A stretch of 64,000 bases of DNA, from contig JAIPEE010000012.1 of NCBI GenBank assembly GCA_021737275.1, positions 1 to 64,000 on the forward strand, read 5' to 3'. Positions 17,746 through 27,003 of this stretch are shown here, in pieces. The translations under genes were made by a program, and so were the position numbers. The stretch's first letter is position 1, and every line of letters starts with the position of its first letter. Source of the DNA: Desulfobacterales bacterium. Its GTDB lineage: Bacteria; Desulfobacterota; Desulfobacteria; Desulfobacterales; JAIPEE01. The notes under the pieces were generated by a model. The model ran no database searches and was not told the DNA's origin. It was given only the letters and a program-made list of their open reading frames with translations.

Positions 17746-18123
17746 ATGCCGATTGGATTCGATGAAATACAGGTGGATACAACTGCGGTGGGAACTGTCA
17801 TCACTCTCAAATTTCGTGAAAAGCTGGATAAAACTGATTACGAAACCTTTGTTCCGATGATCCAAAACCAGATACGAAAGGGTTCCTCCATCCGATTGCT
17901 GGCTGAATTGCATGACTTTAAAGGGTGGACGGCTGGAGCACTCTGGGAAGATACAAAATTTGCAGCAAAACACTTCAAGGATATTGAACGGTTGGCTGTG
18001 GCAGGTGAAGCCAGATGGCAAAAGGGGGTAACTATATTCGTTAAACCGTTTACCGCAGCCGATGTTCGCTATTTCGATATTCAGGAGATAGACAAGGCGA
18101 GGAAATGGGTTCGCGAAGCATAA
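17746..18123 (+). CDS. SpoIIAA-like (STAS-fold) protein
   Basis: 125 residues resembling the SpoIIAA-like/STAS family (DUF3478 type): a beta-alpha fold with VITLKFREKLDKTDYETFVP, IRLLAELHDFKGWT and VAGEARWQKGV. Such small cytoplasmic proteins are often found near stress genes, and their ligand is unknown. An in-frame start at 17722 exists, but AGAGAGG five bases before the ATG at 17746 favours the shorter form. It is monocistronic and divergent from the UbiB-like gene. Confidence 0.78.
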   Translation: MPIGFDEIQVDTTAVGTVITLKFREKLDKTDYETFVPMIQNQIRKGSSIRLLAELHDFKGWTAGALWEDTKFAAKHFKDIERLAVAGEARWQKGVTIFVKPFTAADVRYFDIQEIDKARKWVREA

Positions 18124-18246
18124 ATGATCATTTTAAAAACTACCGAATGATGAATATGGGGTGAGTCCGACGTATCTGGAGTATGCGATGCCTGGGATTC
18201 ATAAATATCGCAGAAATCGTATTTTCACCTGTAAATAAAAAAAGCA

Positions 18247-18867
18247 TCAACCGGCGGGTCCATGATCGAACTCGATAATTCGGGCGAATTGTTTGTCCGG
18301 ACCCGGTTCCACCGCATGATACAACGGACTGTCTGTGGTCACCCGTCCGCCCATGTCATAGTTAAACGACGCTTGGGCAACGTGTCGGAACCAATACCCG
18401 AATCGAACAGCACCACGATTGTCGTAGGCTGAGTGAAAGTGGACATATTCATTAAGGGGTGCCGGTCGTGAGTTCAGCCAGGATTTGGGTGCCTGTGAAA
18501 AAAAGACCGGTACGATACGTCTGCCGTCTGCCGGGATGACGGTTTGGGTGTCTTCCGGCAGGTGCCGCCAGCGGGCGTGGCCTGAGTACAACTGTGAGTT
18601 AGCCGGCAAGTCAAGTGTGTAAAAGGACCGTTCATTGAAACAGACAAAATCAAGCTGGCTCAGATCTTCAACAGACGAAGGTTTGAAGTAGTATCCCACA
18701 AACGGACCGAACGACAAAACACGATCGCCTACCTGAATTTCAAGGCGATCCACATAACCGACAGGCACCGGCGGTTTTTCAAAAAGAGCTTCAGTCGGTC
18801 CCGATCCGCATGCGCTAATAATAAACCACATTATAAGCCAGCCCGATTTAGTCAGTTGTCGAGTCAT
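18247..18867 (-). CDS. lipoprotein of unknown function
   Basis: 206 residues with an N-terminal signal and a lipobox ending FIISAC, so lipid attachment at Cys20 is expected. The mature part is mixed beta-like with many aromatic residues (YYF, HARWRHLPEDT, YVHFHSAYDN, YWFRHV). I recognise no family. The start overlaps the end of the YeeE/YedE gene by 20 bp, so it is the last gene of the rhodanese-YeeE-YedE operon and probably works in the same exported sulfur chemistry (inference). Confidence 0.7.
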   Translation of the reverse strand: MTRQLTKSGWLIMWFIISACGSGPTEALFEKPPVPVGYVDRLEIQVGDRVLSFGPFVGYYFKPSSVEDLSQLDFVCFNERSFYTLDLPANSQLYSGHARWRHLPEDTQTVIPADGRRIVPVFFSQAPKSWLNSRPAPLNEYVHFHSAYDNRGAVRFGYWFRHVAQASFNYDMGGRVTTDSPLYHAVEPGPDKQFARIIEFDHGPAG

Positions 18868-19393
18868 TTTTCCAGATCCTGCCGATCAAATAGATAATGA
18901 TGCATATAATGAATAAAACAATCACCAAAGCCAGAAAATGATTCCCGATCAAATCCGGTACAGTTAGCCGGCCCATATTGGTGGGATCATACAGCAGGGG
19001 GATCAACCGTTCATGCAGATGTGCGAATACCGCTGCGCCTGCCATACCCCCCACCAATGCAAATACTGCATCCAGCCGTCCTTCACCCACAGCCGCCCAG
19101 GTTGTACCGGGGCAATACCCACATAACCCCCAACCGATACCGAATATTGCTGCAGCCAAACCAGTTGCCACTAAGCTGATGGGCAGTATAACCGTATGTC
19201 CGATACCTGCTGTCTGCAGGCCGAAAAGCCCGACTGCTGAAAGAGCTACTGTGGCTAACATAAATTGCGGAATGTTGGCATCGATCATCAAGTGTGAGCG
19301 GGTCATGCGGTCGGGATCAGTGGCTCCGCTCCGCTGTATGACAAAGCCAAAAGCAATTCCTGAAAATAATCCGAGTAACAGTTTATCGATCAT
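18848..19393 (-). CDS. YeeE/YedE family membrane protein (second of pair)
   Basis: 181 residues with about four to five membrane segments and the family's signature GWGLCGYCPGTTWAA, whose cysteines are thought to handle sulfur atoms during transport. In related half-size pairs (PmpA/PmpB-like) two such proteins form one sulfur-compound transporter. The ATG overlaps the stop of the previous gene (ATGA). The operon also contains a signal-peptide rhodanese and a lipoprotein, all in one direction. Confidence 0.87.
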   Translation of the reverse strand: MIDKLLLGLFSGIAFGFVIQRSGATDPDRMTRSHLMIDANIPQFMLATVALSAVGLFGLQTAGIGHTVILPISLVATGLAAAIFGIGWGLCGYCPGTTWAAVGEGRLDAVFALVGGMAGAAVFAHLHERLIPLLYDPTNMGRLTVPDLIGNHFLALVIVLFIICIIIYLIGRIWKNDSTTD

Positions 19394-19914
19394 TTTTCCT
19401 CCTTGCCGTAGATCAGACGTGCCGTCAGCATGGCAAAACCAAAAATCAACACACCAAAATACAGTCCACTCAAGGCCAGCTGTGTTGACCCGGAAATAAA
19501 TAAACCCAGCGTACAGCCACCGGCCAGACGTGAGGCAAACAGGATAAGGAATCCGCCTAAAAAGGTGGCGGTGTATCGTGTTATTTGACTGTCGCCGAAA
19601 CGCCTGCGCCAGAGGGACGGCACATCCGTAATTGATCGTTTTAAGGTGCGCCCGCCGATGAAACCACCGATAGCCATGCCGAGAATAAATGTAAAAAGCC
19701 AGGAGCCCGGACCTGGTATTATTCGATAATGGACTTTGGATTGAACGTAGTCAGGGACAACGTTTGACAAGGCTCCCTTGAGTGTGCTGACAAAGCCGCT
19801 GGATGAGGCCGGTGGGCCGAAGGTAGCAAAGATAAACACAATCACTCCGGCCAGGGCAAAGGCGGCCGGCAGCCAATTCCAATATCTGTTATTCTTCAAT
19901 TGATGTTGATCCAT
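19390..19914 (-). CDS. YeeE/YedE family membrane protein (first of pair)
   Basis: 174 residues, four to five membrane segments, with GFIGGR and RLAGGCTLGLFISGS, the cysteine-bearing family motif. It should pair with the next gene to make a complete sulfur-compound (for example thiosulfate-derived sulfur) channel. The frame extends upstream to 19929, but GGAGG sits six bases before the ATG at 19914, so that start is used, leaving 2 bp to the rhodanese stop. Confidence 0.87.
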   Translation of the reverse strand: MDQHQLKNNRYWNWLPAAFALAGVIVFIFATFGPPASSSGFVSTLKGALSNVVPDYVQSKVHYRIIPGPGSWLFTFILGMAIGGFIGGRTLKRSITDVPSLWRRRFGDSQITRYTATFLGGFLILFASRLAGGCTLGLFISGSTQLALSGLYFGVLIFGFAMLTARLIYGKEEK

Positions 19915-19916
19915 TT

Positions 19917-21002
19917 TTAACCTCCGCAAGAAACATAACCGGCTTTGGGTGGTGTGTTGCCGTTAGACGAAGAATCCGGACGGCTTGCCGATTGATTGAT
20001 GTCAGATGACGTTCCCGGCAAACCGGAATCGACCAGGCTGTGGATCACAGTTTCAACCGGAAAGAAATTGGCAGGCTTGCCCCATTGTTTCCAGGACGGT
20101 TCGTAGGTCAACACATTATCGATACCCATCAGTCTGAGCACATAATAACTGAAAGAACTGCGACGTCCCGAGTTGCAATAAACGATAATTGTTTTCTCCG
20201 TATCCAGTCCGCGGTATAGATCCTGCAACATACTATAGGATTTGATCTTCTTTGCTATGGTGTCGCGCCAGTTTAGCGTATAGTCGATGTTGACAGCCGT
20301 GGGGATGTGGCCCATCTTCAATCCGTTGCCCTGAAGGTCCCGGGTGCCCTTTTCGCCTTTATACTCTTCTGGTGAGCGTACATCAATGATCTGATAGTGT
20401 AGGTCACCCAATTTACTGTAAACATCGTCCCCGTCGATCAGGCCCCTGCCACGGATCTCCTGCATGGGCGCCTGATATAGGATCGGTGTTAATTCTTTCT
20501 GTTTGGAGACAAGGTCGTAACCGGCGGATTCCCAGGCATCAATGCCGCCGTTCAGAATCTTTTTGCTTTCATGGCCTAAAATATCCAGTATCCAGAACAG
20601 ATAAGAAGCCGTTGCACCACCGTCACGGGCAACCGAGTCATAAAGTATAATGGTGTGAGTGCGACCGATACCCCGGCTCCCGAGAATTTCCTGTGCTCGA
20701 GCCACGCCGACGAAAAGGCTGCCCTCATTAGCTTCCGTTTTGTTATAACGAAAGAGCGACCACGGCAGCCGAATGGCACCGGGTATCAATCGTCCGTCAA
20801 AATGCTCATCGGTGCGAACATCAACGATTAATATGTGATCATCACCGGCATGTTGATCCAACCATTGCGGCGTGGCCATGAGATCGCCGTTAGGATAATC
20901 CGGGACGCTTCCCTGTTCAGCGGATGCCAGGGACCAGACCACACCCAGTAAGAGCAGGGTCGCCAAAATTAAATAGCGCAGCGCTCTTTTTTTATTTGCC
21001 AT
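19917..21002 (-). CDS. exported tandem rhodanese (sulfurtransferase)
   Basis: 361 residues with a signal peptide (about 1-28) and two rhodanese domains. The first (about 45-155) has VDVRTDEHFDGRLIPGAI but lacks a catalytic Cys. The second (about 180-315) has the active loop YCNSGRRSS. A low-complexity tail ends in VSCGG at the very C-terminus, an extra Cys that could carry sulfur. The start at 21002 is chosen because GGAG lies five bases before it. It begins the operon with the YeeE/YedE pair, so it probably loads or unloads sulfur for that transporter in the periplasm. Confidence 0.87.
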   Translation of the reverse strand: MANKKRALRYLILATLLLLGVVWSLASAEQGSVPDYPNGDLMATPQWLDQHAGDDHILIVDVRTDEHFDGRLIPGAIRLPWSLFRYNKTEANEGSLFVGVARAQEILGSRGIGRTHTIILYDSVARDGGATASYLFWILDILGHESKKILNGGIDAWESAGYDLVSKQKELTPILYQAPMQEIRGRGLIDGDDVYSKLGDLHYQIIDVRSPEEYKGEKGTRDLQGNGLKMGHIPTAVNIDYTLNWRDTIAKKIKSYSMLQDLYRGLDTEKTIIVYCNSGRRSSFSYYVLRLMGIDNVLTYEPSWKQWGKPANFFPVETVIHSLVDSGLPGTSSDINQSASRPDSSSNGNTPPKAGYVSCGG

Positions 21003-21122
21003 TTTTTCTCCTTTCAAAAAAAATCATGAGCGGACCTGCCTGCAAGCCCTTAGATGAATGAATCGATGATATATTTGAACATAATCATATTTAAATGATA
21101 CGTGATTGATAAACTTTTGAGA

Positions 21123-21242
21123 ATGGGGTGCAGTATTGATTTTGTGATTATTGAGCAAGTAGATACAAACAAAATCCCCGATATCAAAGATCTGACGGCA
21201 GCCTCTGCCACATTGAAAGCTTTCCGGGCTTTATTCTCTTAA
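21123..21242 (+). CDS. very short possible ORF, unknown
   Basis: A 39-codon frame (MGCSIDFVIIEQVDTNK...) ending in TAA before the coiled-coil gene. No good ribosome site is seen. It may be the remnant of a longer gene; I do not recognise it. Confidence 0.15.
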   Translation: MGCSIDFVIIEQVDTNKIPDIKDLTAASATLKAFRALFS

Positions 21243-21268
21243 TCGTTGGTCGTCATGGACCGGCCTTT

Positions 21269-21547
21269 TTATCCGAAATAAGCCAGCGCCTCTTTCAATT
21301 CTTTGTCAATGTCATTCATGAGACCATCCATTTCAGATTTGATTGTTTTCCAAGTACTTTCATCTGCTTTTTCCAGCTCCTCCTCTTTCGATCGGGCCTC
21401 CTGGTGTTTGCGGATGACAGCACCAACCTGTAAGGCGGGCCGGCGATCATTTATCAGCTCCTGTTTGATTTTAATCTCATTCAGTGTTTCACCAAATTTG
21501 GTGAGCCTGGCATTAATTTCAGCATTGTATTTCTCTTTTTCATTCAT
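21269..21547 (-). CDS. small coiled-coil protein (sll1863-like)
   Basis: 92 residues, almost wholly helical with heptads and highly charged, ending DGLMNDIDKELKEALAYF. It resembles the other small coiled-coil proteins of this region (29962-30255, 32157-32444, 32486-32941) in size and in the pattern of a charged helix followed by an S/A-W-K segment. I place it near the 'sll1863 family stress response' group with moderate confidence. GGAGAG lies five to six bases before the ATG at 21547, which is preferred to the upstream in-frame start. It has no signal peptide. Confidence 0.7.
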   Translation of the reverse strand: MNEKEKYNAEINARLTKFGETLNEIKIKQELINDRRPALQVGAVIRKHQEARSKEEELEKADESTWKTIKSEMDGLMNDIDKELKEALAYFG

Positions 21548-21874
21548 ATTTCTCTCCTTTTCCATTTTATTTCGTCAATCACAGACCTTTTAATTTTAGA
21601 ATAACATTACTCAGTAAAACCAGTAAGGGGGTATATTATGCATAGCGACCTGAAATGGACCTTATTTCGCATGCACTCAGGTTTTTTGGCTGCCTGATAT
21701 TATATATCCGGAGCCGTCTTCTCCAAATGACGGCATACCGGAAAATAGGGACAAAAAATAGGTTATATACGTTCCAAACACTATTGAAAAAAATGGTCAG
21801 AAAGGAAAATAGTGCATCCATGACAGAAATATTTATAATCTGATGCTTCTAAACTTTAATCAATAGGTTTTCCA
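21548..21874. other. divergent intergenic region
   Basis: About 330 bases between the coiled-coil gene and the antiporter operon. I see no gene with a ribosome site and no strong hairpin; it should hold the promoter of the antiporter operon. Confidence 0.45.
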
Positions 21875-23101
21875 ATGGAAATTTTTTATGTACTCCTCAT
21901 CCTTCTGGTGATAACACGCGTATTCGGAGAAGTGGCGGTTCGCCTGGGACAACCGGCTCTGGTAGGTGAACTGCTGGCCGGCATTGCTCTGGGGGCAGCC
22001 ATCCGGTTTTCGCCATCAAGCTTTCCGGTCATGCATGCCATCACGGAAAATGAGGTATTCACGACCATAACCGATCTGGGCATTTTTTTTCTGATGCTCA
22101 TGGCCGGACTTGAAATGCGCCCCGGGGAGGTCACTGAAAAGTCGAGAGCCGCCATGCTGATTGCCCTGGGCGGATTAGTCATCCCTCTGTTGGCAGGATT
22201 TTTACTTGGCCTGATTTTTCTGCCACAATCAAATATCAAATCCACACAAGCCCTGTTTATCGGCACGGCTTTGTCTATCACAGCCATACCCGTGGCTGCC
22301 AAAGTGCTGATGGATTTGGCCAAACTGAGATCCACCGCCGGTAAAATGATCGTTTCAGCAGCGATCGTCGACAACATTCTGGGGCTTCTTCTCCTGACCG
22401 TTTTAACCATGGTGATCCGCACCGGCAAAATGCCGGACCTGACCGGATTGTTGTGGTTGTCCGGTCAGATTTTACTGTTTATGGCCGTGGTGACAATTAT
22501 CGGGTCATATCTGCTGCCTCGCCTGGGACGCATTTTTCACCACAGTATGAGCGAAGAGTTCGAGTTCAGTATTCTGCTGGTGGTCGCTTTCGGTTTTTCA
22601 GTTCTGGCGGAAACGCTGCAGATTCATTTTATTTTAGGTGCCTTTGCCGCCGGGCTTTTTTTTACCAAGCGCACCATGGACTCGAACGTTTTTAAAGGAG
22701 TGCAGAACCGTATTTCAGGGATAACCACCGGGTTTTTGGCACCTGTTTTTTTTGCTTCGATCGGCCTGCACCTCGATGTCAGTGCGTTCACAAATATTCC
22801 CTTGTTTCTGGTGGTGCTGATTGTCACTGCAGTGTTGTGCAAGCTGATAGGAGCCGGCCTGCCGGCATATTTGATTGGCCTGTCCGGCAAGGACTCATTA
22901 ATTGTCGGCTTCGGTATGAGCGGGCGGGGAGCCGTGGAGCTGATTATTGCCGACATTGCTTTGCGTGCCGGCCTGTTTTCCCAACCTGATCCGACGCCGG
23001 CCATCGTGGCCAACATGTTTTCAGCCATCGTCATTATGGCGGTAGTGACTACGCTGATAACTGCGATTGGCCTGCGCTTGATCGTGTCACGGGAATCCTG
23101 A
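21875..23101 (+). CDS. CPA2-family cation:proton antiporter (KefB-like membrane domain)
   Basis: 408 residues, about 12 membrane segments, of the Na+/H+ exchanger superfamily (CPA2 branch). LGQPALVGELLAGIALG at the N-terminus and DLGIFFLMLMAGLEM are typical. AAIVDNILGLLLL holds the ion-binding Asp, and GRGAVELIIADIALRAG is the conserved late helix. It lacks the TrkA-N nucleotide-binding tail of full KefB/KefC. It should exchange K+ or Na+ for protons in the inner membrane, affecting pH and osmotic balance. It opens a six-gene, tightly packed + strand run and is clearly richer in GC than the flanks. Confidence 0.9.
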   Translation: MEIFYVLLILLVITRVFGEVAVRLGQPALVGELLAGIALGAAIRFSPSSFPVMHAITENEVFTTITDLGIFFLMLMAGLEMRPGEVTEKSRAAMLIALGGLVIPLLAGFLLGLIFLPQSNIKSTQALFIGTALSITAIPVAAKVLMDLAKLRSTAGKMIVSAAIVDNILGLLLLTVLTMVIRTGKMPDLTGLLWLSGQILLFMAVVTIIGSYLLPRLGRIFHHSMSEEFEFSILLVVAFGFSVLAETLQIHFILGAFAAGLFFTKRTMDSNVFKGVQNRISGITTGFLAPVFFASIGLHLDVSAFTNIPLFLVVLIVTAVLCKLIGAGLPAYLIGLSGKDSLIVGFGMSGRGAVELIIADIALRAGLFSQPDPTPAIVANMFSAIVIMAVVTTLITAIGLRLIVSRES

Positions 23102-23106
23102 AAAAT

Positions 23107-23808
23107 ATGAAAAGTAATAAAATAGCGCTCCGAATTGCCACTTACAACATTCACCGTTGTGTCGGTTGTGATGACGTTGAAGCACCGGAACGCATCGCTG
23201 AAATATTGCGGGATATCAATGCGGATGTAACGGCCATTCAGGAAGTAGCTTTCGATCGTGACAATCCGAATAATATTTTGGCCGGCCTTGCCCGGTCAAT
23301 TGGCGCCCAAGCGATTGAAGGCCCTACTCTCCTGGGGAAAAAGGGCCACTACGGCAATGCGATTCTTTCACGGATTGTTCCAAACCGTATAGAGCGTCTG
23401 GATATCAGTGTGCCGGGGCGAGAGCCAAGAGGCGCCATTGCGATAAATCTGCACCTGAACAACACTATCATCAGGGTCATAGCAACACACCTCGGACTGC
23501 ATCCCAGGGAACGCCGATATCAGGTGGGTCGTCTCCTGTCGTTGCTGGAGGATCCGAATGCAGGAATAACGATCCTGCTGGGGGATTTCAATGAGTGGTT
23601 TTTTCTGGGCCGCCCGTTGCGCTGGGTGAATCGGCGATTCGGCAGTATGCCGTCACCGACCACCTTTCCCAGCCGTCGACCGGTTTTAGCTCTTGATCGC
23701 ATATGGGTTGACCCTGCAGACCGCCTGATATCACTAAACCATCATCTTAACCTGCGAACATCCATCGCATCCGATCATCTTCCCTTGATAGCACAAGTGG
23801 CTATTTGA
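23107..23808 (+). CDS. endonuclease/exonuclease/phosphatase family hydrolase
   Basis: 233 residues of the EEP superfamily of metal-dependent phosphodiesterases. RIATYNIHRC, AIQEVAFDR (metal Glu), ATHLGLHPRERR, GDFNEW and ASDHLPL (catalytic His) are all present in order. No signal peptide or membrane segment. It starts 5 bp after the antiporter stop. Substrates in this family range from DNA to phospholipids; given the glycolipid-like neighbours, a phospholipid or nucleotide phosphodiester is possible (inference). Confidence 0.88.
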   Translation: MKSNKIALRIATYNIHRCVGCDDVEAPERIAEILRDINADVTAIQEVAFDRDNPNNILAGLARSIGAQAIEGPTLLGKKGHYGNAILSRIVPNRIERLDISVPGREPRGAIAINLHLNNTIIRVIATHLGLHPRERRYQVGRLLSLLEDPNAGITILLGDFNEWFFLGRPLRWVNRRFGSMPSPTTFPSRRPVLALDRIWVDPADRLISLNHHLNLRTSIASDHLPLIAQVAI

Positions 23809-24032
23809 TTCCAGGTATACCTGATATATTCATACCGTTGTCGGTAAGCACATTGTTCATATGGGTGTATGAAAGCAGGACAATAGAGTGAACCACCCAT
23901 ATCATTTTAATTGGTTTCGTCATTATAATAATTCGAAAAATCCGGTTAACGAATGAGGCACCGGAGACCCGGTCTGGCCTTTTCGGATACCATATTTTTT
24001 CTATCGATCAGTTTAGCAAAAAGGATGCTGGC
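23809..24032 (+). other. intergenic, probable promoter region
   Basis: 224 bases between the EEP hydrolase and the GT4 gene. It is the only sizeable gap in the + strand run, so a second promoter may lie here. No clear sigma-70 or sigma-54 motif was recognised. Confidence 0.35.
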
Positions 24033-25346
24033 ATGAAGATATGTTTTTTTACAAATACTTACCTCCCCCATGTGGGCGGGGTTGCCAGGTCGGTCTCATT
24101 TTTTACCCGGGATCTGAGGGATGCTGGCCATCGGGTGCTAGTCATTGCTCCGACTTTTCCAGGGTGTGAAGAACACGACTGTAATGAATCTGATGTATTC
24201 CGTGTGCCGGCCATCCAGAAATTTAACGGCAGTGATTTCTCGGTCCGTATCCCGTCGCCATTTCTCGTAGACGAAAAAGTCGACACCTTTGAGCCGGACA
24301 TTATTCACAGCCATCACCCCTATCTTATGGGAGATGCAGCATTGCGAATCGCCCGGCGCAGAAAACTTCCCCTCATTTTCACGCATCATACCCTGTATGA
24401 GGAATATACGCATTATATCGCCAAAAACCCGGATAATATGAAACGCTTTGCGACTTTTTTGTCCACCAACTATGCCAACCTGTGCGATCGGGTCGTAGCG
24501 CCCAGCCAAAGTATCAGGCAATTGATCGTGGAGCGTGGGGTATCTGTGCCGGTTTCAGAAATTCCAACCGGGGTGGATGCCGCTTTTTTCGCCAATGGGA
24601 ATGGAAAATTATTTCGGGAAAAGCAGGGAATTGACCAGCAATCGTTTATAATAGGCCACCTGGGCCGGCTTGCGCCGGAAAAAAACCTGATCTATCTGGC
24701 TACCGCAGTGGCCCGAGCCATGCTGCAAAACACCCACACACTTTTTCTGGTTGTGGGATCGGGCCCCAGTCAAGAGGCCATTGGGGAAATCTTTGACCGG
24801 TCGGGATTAAGCGGGCGGTTGATTCTGGCCGGCCAGTTGACCGGCCAGAACCTGGCGGATGCCTATAATGCAATGGACATATTTACATTTGCATCCAAAT
24901 CCGAAACACAGGGGATGGTTCTGACAGAGGCTATGGCAGCCGGCGTGCCGGTTCTGGCACTGGATGCCCCCGGAGTCAGAGAAGTACTGGACAATGGTGT
25001 GAACGGATGTCTTCTGGATAGTGATGCTTTGGAAGAACAGTTCGCCAATGTGCTTGCATGGGCTGTGGATGAGCCTGAAAAAGTTGCCGAGTGGTCCGAT
25101 GCCGCCCGCCAAACGGCGTCGGCCTTCAGTCGGAGACGCTTGTCGAGAAAGATGTTACGCCTGTATGCAGATACCGTTGGTGCCAGAATTGAGAGAGGGG
25201 ATTTTAAAACTACCGACCTTGATTTATGGGATAAATTTTTACTGGCTTGCCGCGCAGAGTGGGAGTTGATTACCGAAGTGGCAAGGAGTGCCATCCAGGC
25301 AGTAGACGATACCAGAGAAGTGGCCGGTCTCGATGAAACCGGTTGA
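24033..25346 (+). CDS. glycosyltransferase family 4 (diacylglycerol glycosyltransferase-like)
   Basis: 437 residues, GT-B fold. The N-terminus CFFTNTYLPHVGGVARSV, the HSHHPYLMGDAALRIAR and FTHHTLYEEY segments, and GRLAPEKNLIYLA with FTFASKSETQGMVLTEAMA resemble bacterial diacylglycerol or phosphatidylinositol glycosyltransferases more than polysaccharide enzymes. The last ~60 residues form an extra helical tail. It overlaps the phosphodiesterase gene by 14 bp. A broken relative lies at 36194-36398. Likely product: a membrane glycolipid (inference). Confidence 0.87.
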   Translation: MKICFFTNTYLPHVGGVARSVSFFTRDLRDAGHRVLVIAPTFPGCEEHDCNESDVFRVPAIQKFNGSDFSVRIPSPFLVDEKVDTFEPDIIHSHHPYLMGDAALRIARRRKLPLIFTHHTLYEEYTHYIAKNPDNMKRFATFLSTNYANLCDRVVAPSQSIRQLIVERGVSVPVSEIPTGVDAAFFANGNGKLFREKQGIDQQSFIIGHLGRLAPEKNLIYLATAVARAMLQNTHTLFLVVGSGPSQEAIGEIFDRSGLSGRLILAGQLTGQNLADAYNAMDIFTFASKSETQGMVLTEAMAAGVPVLALDAPGVREVLDNGVNGCLLDSDALEEQFANVLAWAVDEPEKVAEWSDAARQTASAFSRRRLSRKMLRLYADTVGARIERGDFKTTDLDLWDKFLLACRAEWELITEVARSAIQAVDDTREVAGLDETG

Positions 25347-27003
25347 TTCCATAGCAAGCGTTTATAGGCGTTTACGAAGAAAAATGTCCCGTGCCGAGTG
25401 GTCCGTGCGATTGCTGGGTCTGTCGCGCTGTATCGACACGAAAAATGAGCCGGGGCTGATCATGATTCAGATAGACGGACTGTCTTTGACCCAATTCAAG
25501 CGGGCGCTTACCCGCGGACGTTTACCGTTTATTCGAAAATTAATCCTAAATCGCGGATTCGTGATCCACTCATTTTATTCCGGTGTGCCGTCTTCAACAC
25601 CAGCCGTTCAGGGGGAGCTTTTCTACGGTGTCAAAACTTCGGTGCCGGCATTTGAATTCATTGATCGCAGAGCAAAAGAACACCATGCCATGTTTTACCC
25701 GGCATCAGCCAACCATGTGACCGCTCGGCTCAAACGTGCCGGGAATCCACTACTCCTCAAAGGCGGTTCAGCTTATTCTCACATTTATTCCGGTGGCGCG
25801 GACACTGCCAGGTATTGTTCCGAAACTATGAATCTGCAGTCATTGGCCGATGCTATCAATCCGTTGAAACTGGTCTCAATTTTTTTGTTTCATGTCCTGA
25901 AACTGTTCAGGGTGCTGGGTTTTGCGTGTATCGAGTTGATATTGGCCTTATACGATTTTTTCGGCGGTGTGTTCCAGGGAGAGAATGTTTTCAAAGAGCT
26001 GAAGTTCATCCCAACCCGTTTGTTTATATGCGTCATCTTGCGGGAAATGATCCGTTTTCGGGTAAAAATGGATGTTACATGTGGGGTTCCTATCGTTTCA
26101 GCCAATTTTCTTGGTTATGACGAACAGGCGCATCGCCGTGGCCCGCAATCGGCCTTCGCTCATTGGACATTGAAGGGTATTGACGAAGTGGTAAAGGATA
26201 TTTTTAAAACTGCGGCTCTTTCGGACAAACGGAATTATCAACTCGTCGTGTATTCGGATCACGGCCAGGAATCGGTTCAAAATTTTCAGGACCTTTTCGG
26301 CAAGTCTTTAAAACAGGCTGTGAATGAACATATCAATCAGTTTTATGGCGGCACCGGACATGGCTCAAGCGAACATGAGGAAAATATATTGGAACAAGGG
26401 TACAGGCAAGCGGCTAACCTTCTTTTTGATAACGCACTCTGGATAAAGAAAAAAGAGTTATCATCGCCCAACTGTTTTTCAGATCGTGTGGAAATTACGA
26501 CAATGGGACCAATCGGGCATGTATATCTGCCAAAAAGCGGCAACTACGGGAAAGATGGCAATTCCCATCCTGCAGGTCTGACCCGGTTGGCCTTCCTTCT
26601 CAATCGAAAAGCAAAAATTCCGCTGGTGCTTTTCCGTCAGGATGACAAAGTCATTGCTGTTAATGATACCGGCGCTTACGATCTTAAAAAAAATGGTGAG
26701 TATATTGTGGGCAGCAACCATCCATTTTTAGATCAAGTCGTTGAAGATTTAACGAGATGTTGCCTTCATCCCGATGCCGGGGATCTGGTACTTTCCGGAT
26801 GGAAGGCTGAAGGGACGCCGATCTCCTTCAATATCGAGAGCGGCTCCCACGGAGGCCCGGGAAGAGAGGAAACCCGGGGCTTTGCACTGTTACCACCTGA
26901 AATGATTATCGACAAACCGTTCATACGCCCCATGGATCTGAGAGATCAAATTTTTATTTATCGCGGAAAAAAACTGACAGGGAAAGGAAAAACGCTTGTT
27001 TGA
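25333..27003 (+). CDS. alkaline-phosphatase-superfamily phosphodiesterase
   Basis: 556 residues related to nucleotide pyrophosphatase/phosphodiesterases. MIQIDGLS gives the first metal Asp, SGVPSSTPAVQGELF the likely Thr nucleophile, NFLGYDEQAHRRGP and VVYSDHGQES further metal ligands, and SGSHGGPG a late His. An insertion at about 175-240 is hydrophobic and may dip into or cross the membrane, which is unusual for this fold. It overlaps the GT4 gene before it and the VTT gene after it, so translation is coupled. Probable substrate: a phosphodiester lipid or sugar headgroup (inference). Confidence 0.82.
   Translation: MKPVDSIASVYRRLRRKMSRAEWSVRLLGLSRCIDTKNEPGLIMIQIDGLSLTQFKRALTRGRLPFIRKLILNRGFVIHSFYSGVPSSTPAVQGELFYGVKTSVPAFEFIDRRAKEHHAMFYPASANHVTARLKRAGNPLLLKGGSAYSHIYSGGADTARYCSETMNLQSLADAINPLKLVSIFLFHVLKLFRVLGFACIELILALYDFFGGVFQGENVFKELKFIPTRLFICVILREMIRFRVKMDVTCGVPIVSANFLGYDEQAHRRGPQSAFAHWTLKGIDEVVKDIFKTAALSDKRNYQLVVYSDHGQESVQNFQDLFGKSLKQAVNEHINQFYGGTGHGSSEHEENILEQGYRQAANLLFDNALWIKKKELSSPNCFSDRVEITTMGPIGHVYLPKSGNYGKDGNSHPAGLTRLAFLLNRKAKIPLVLFRQDDKVIAVNDTGAYDLKKNGEYIVGSNHPFLDQVVEDLTRCCLHPDAGDLVLSGWKAEGTPISFNIESGSHGGPGREETRGFALLPPEMIIDKPFIRPMDLRDQIFIYRGKKLTGKGKTLV

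Noticed and set aside
21636-21843. Opposing 61-62 codon frames in the gap before the antiporter
   Set aside because: They mirror each other, have no ribosome sites and no motif.
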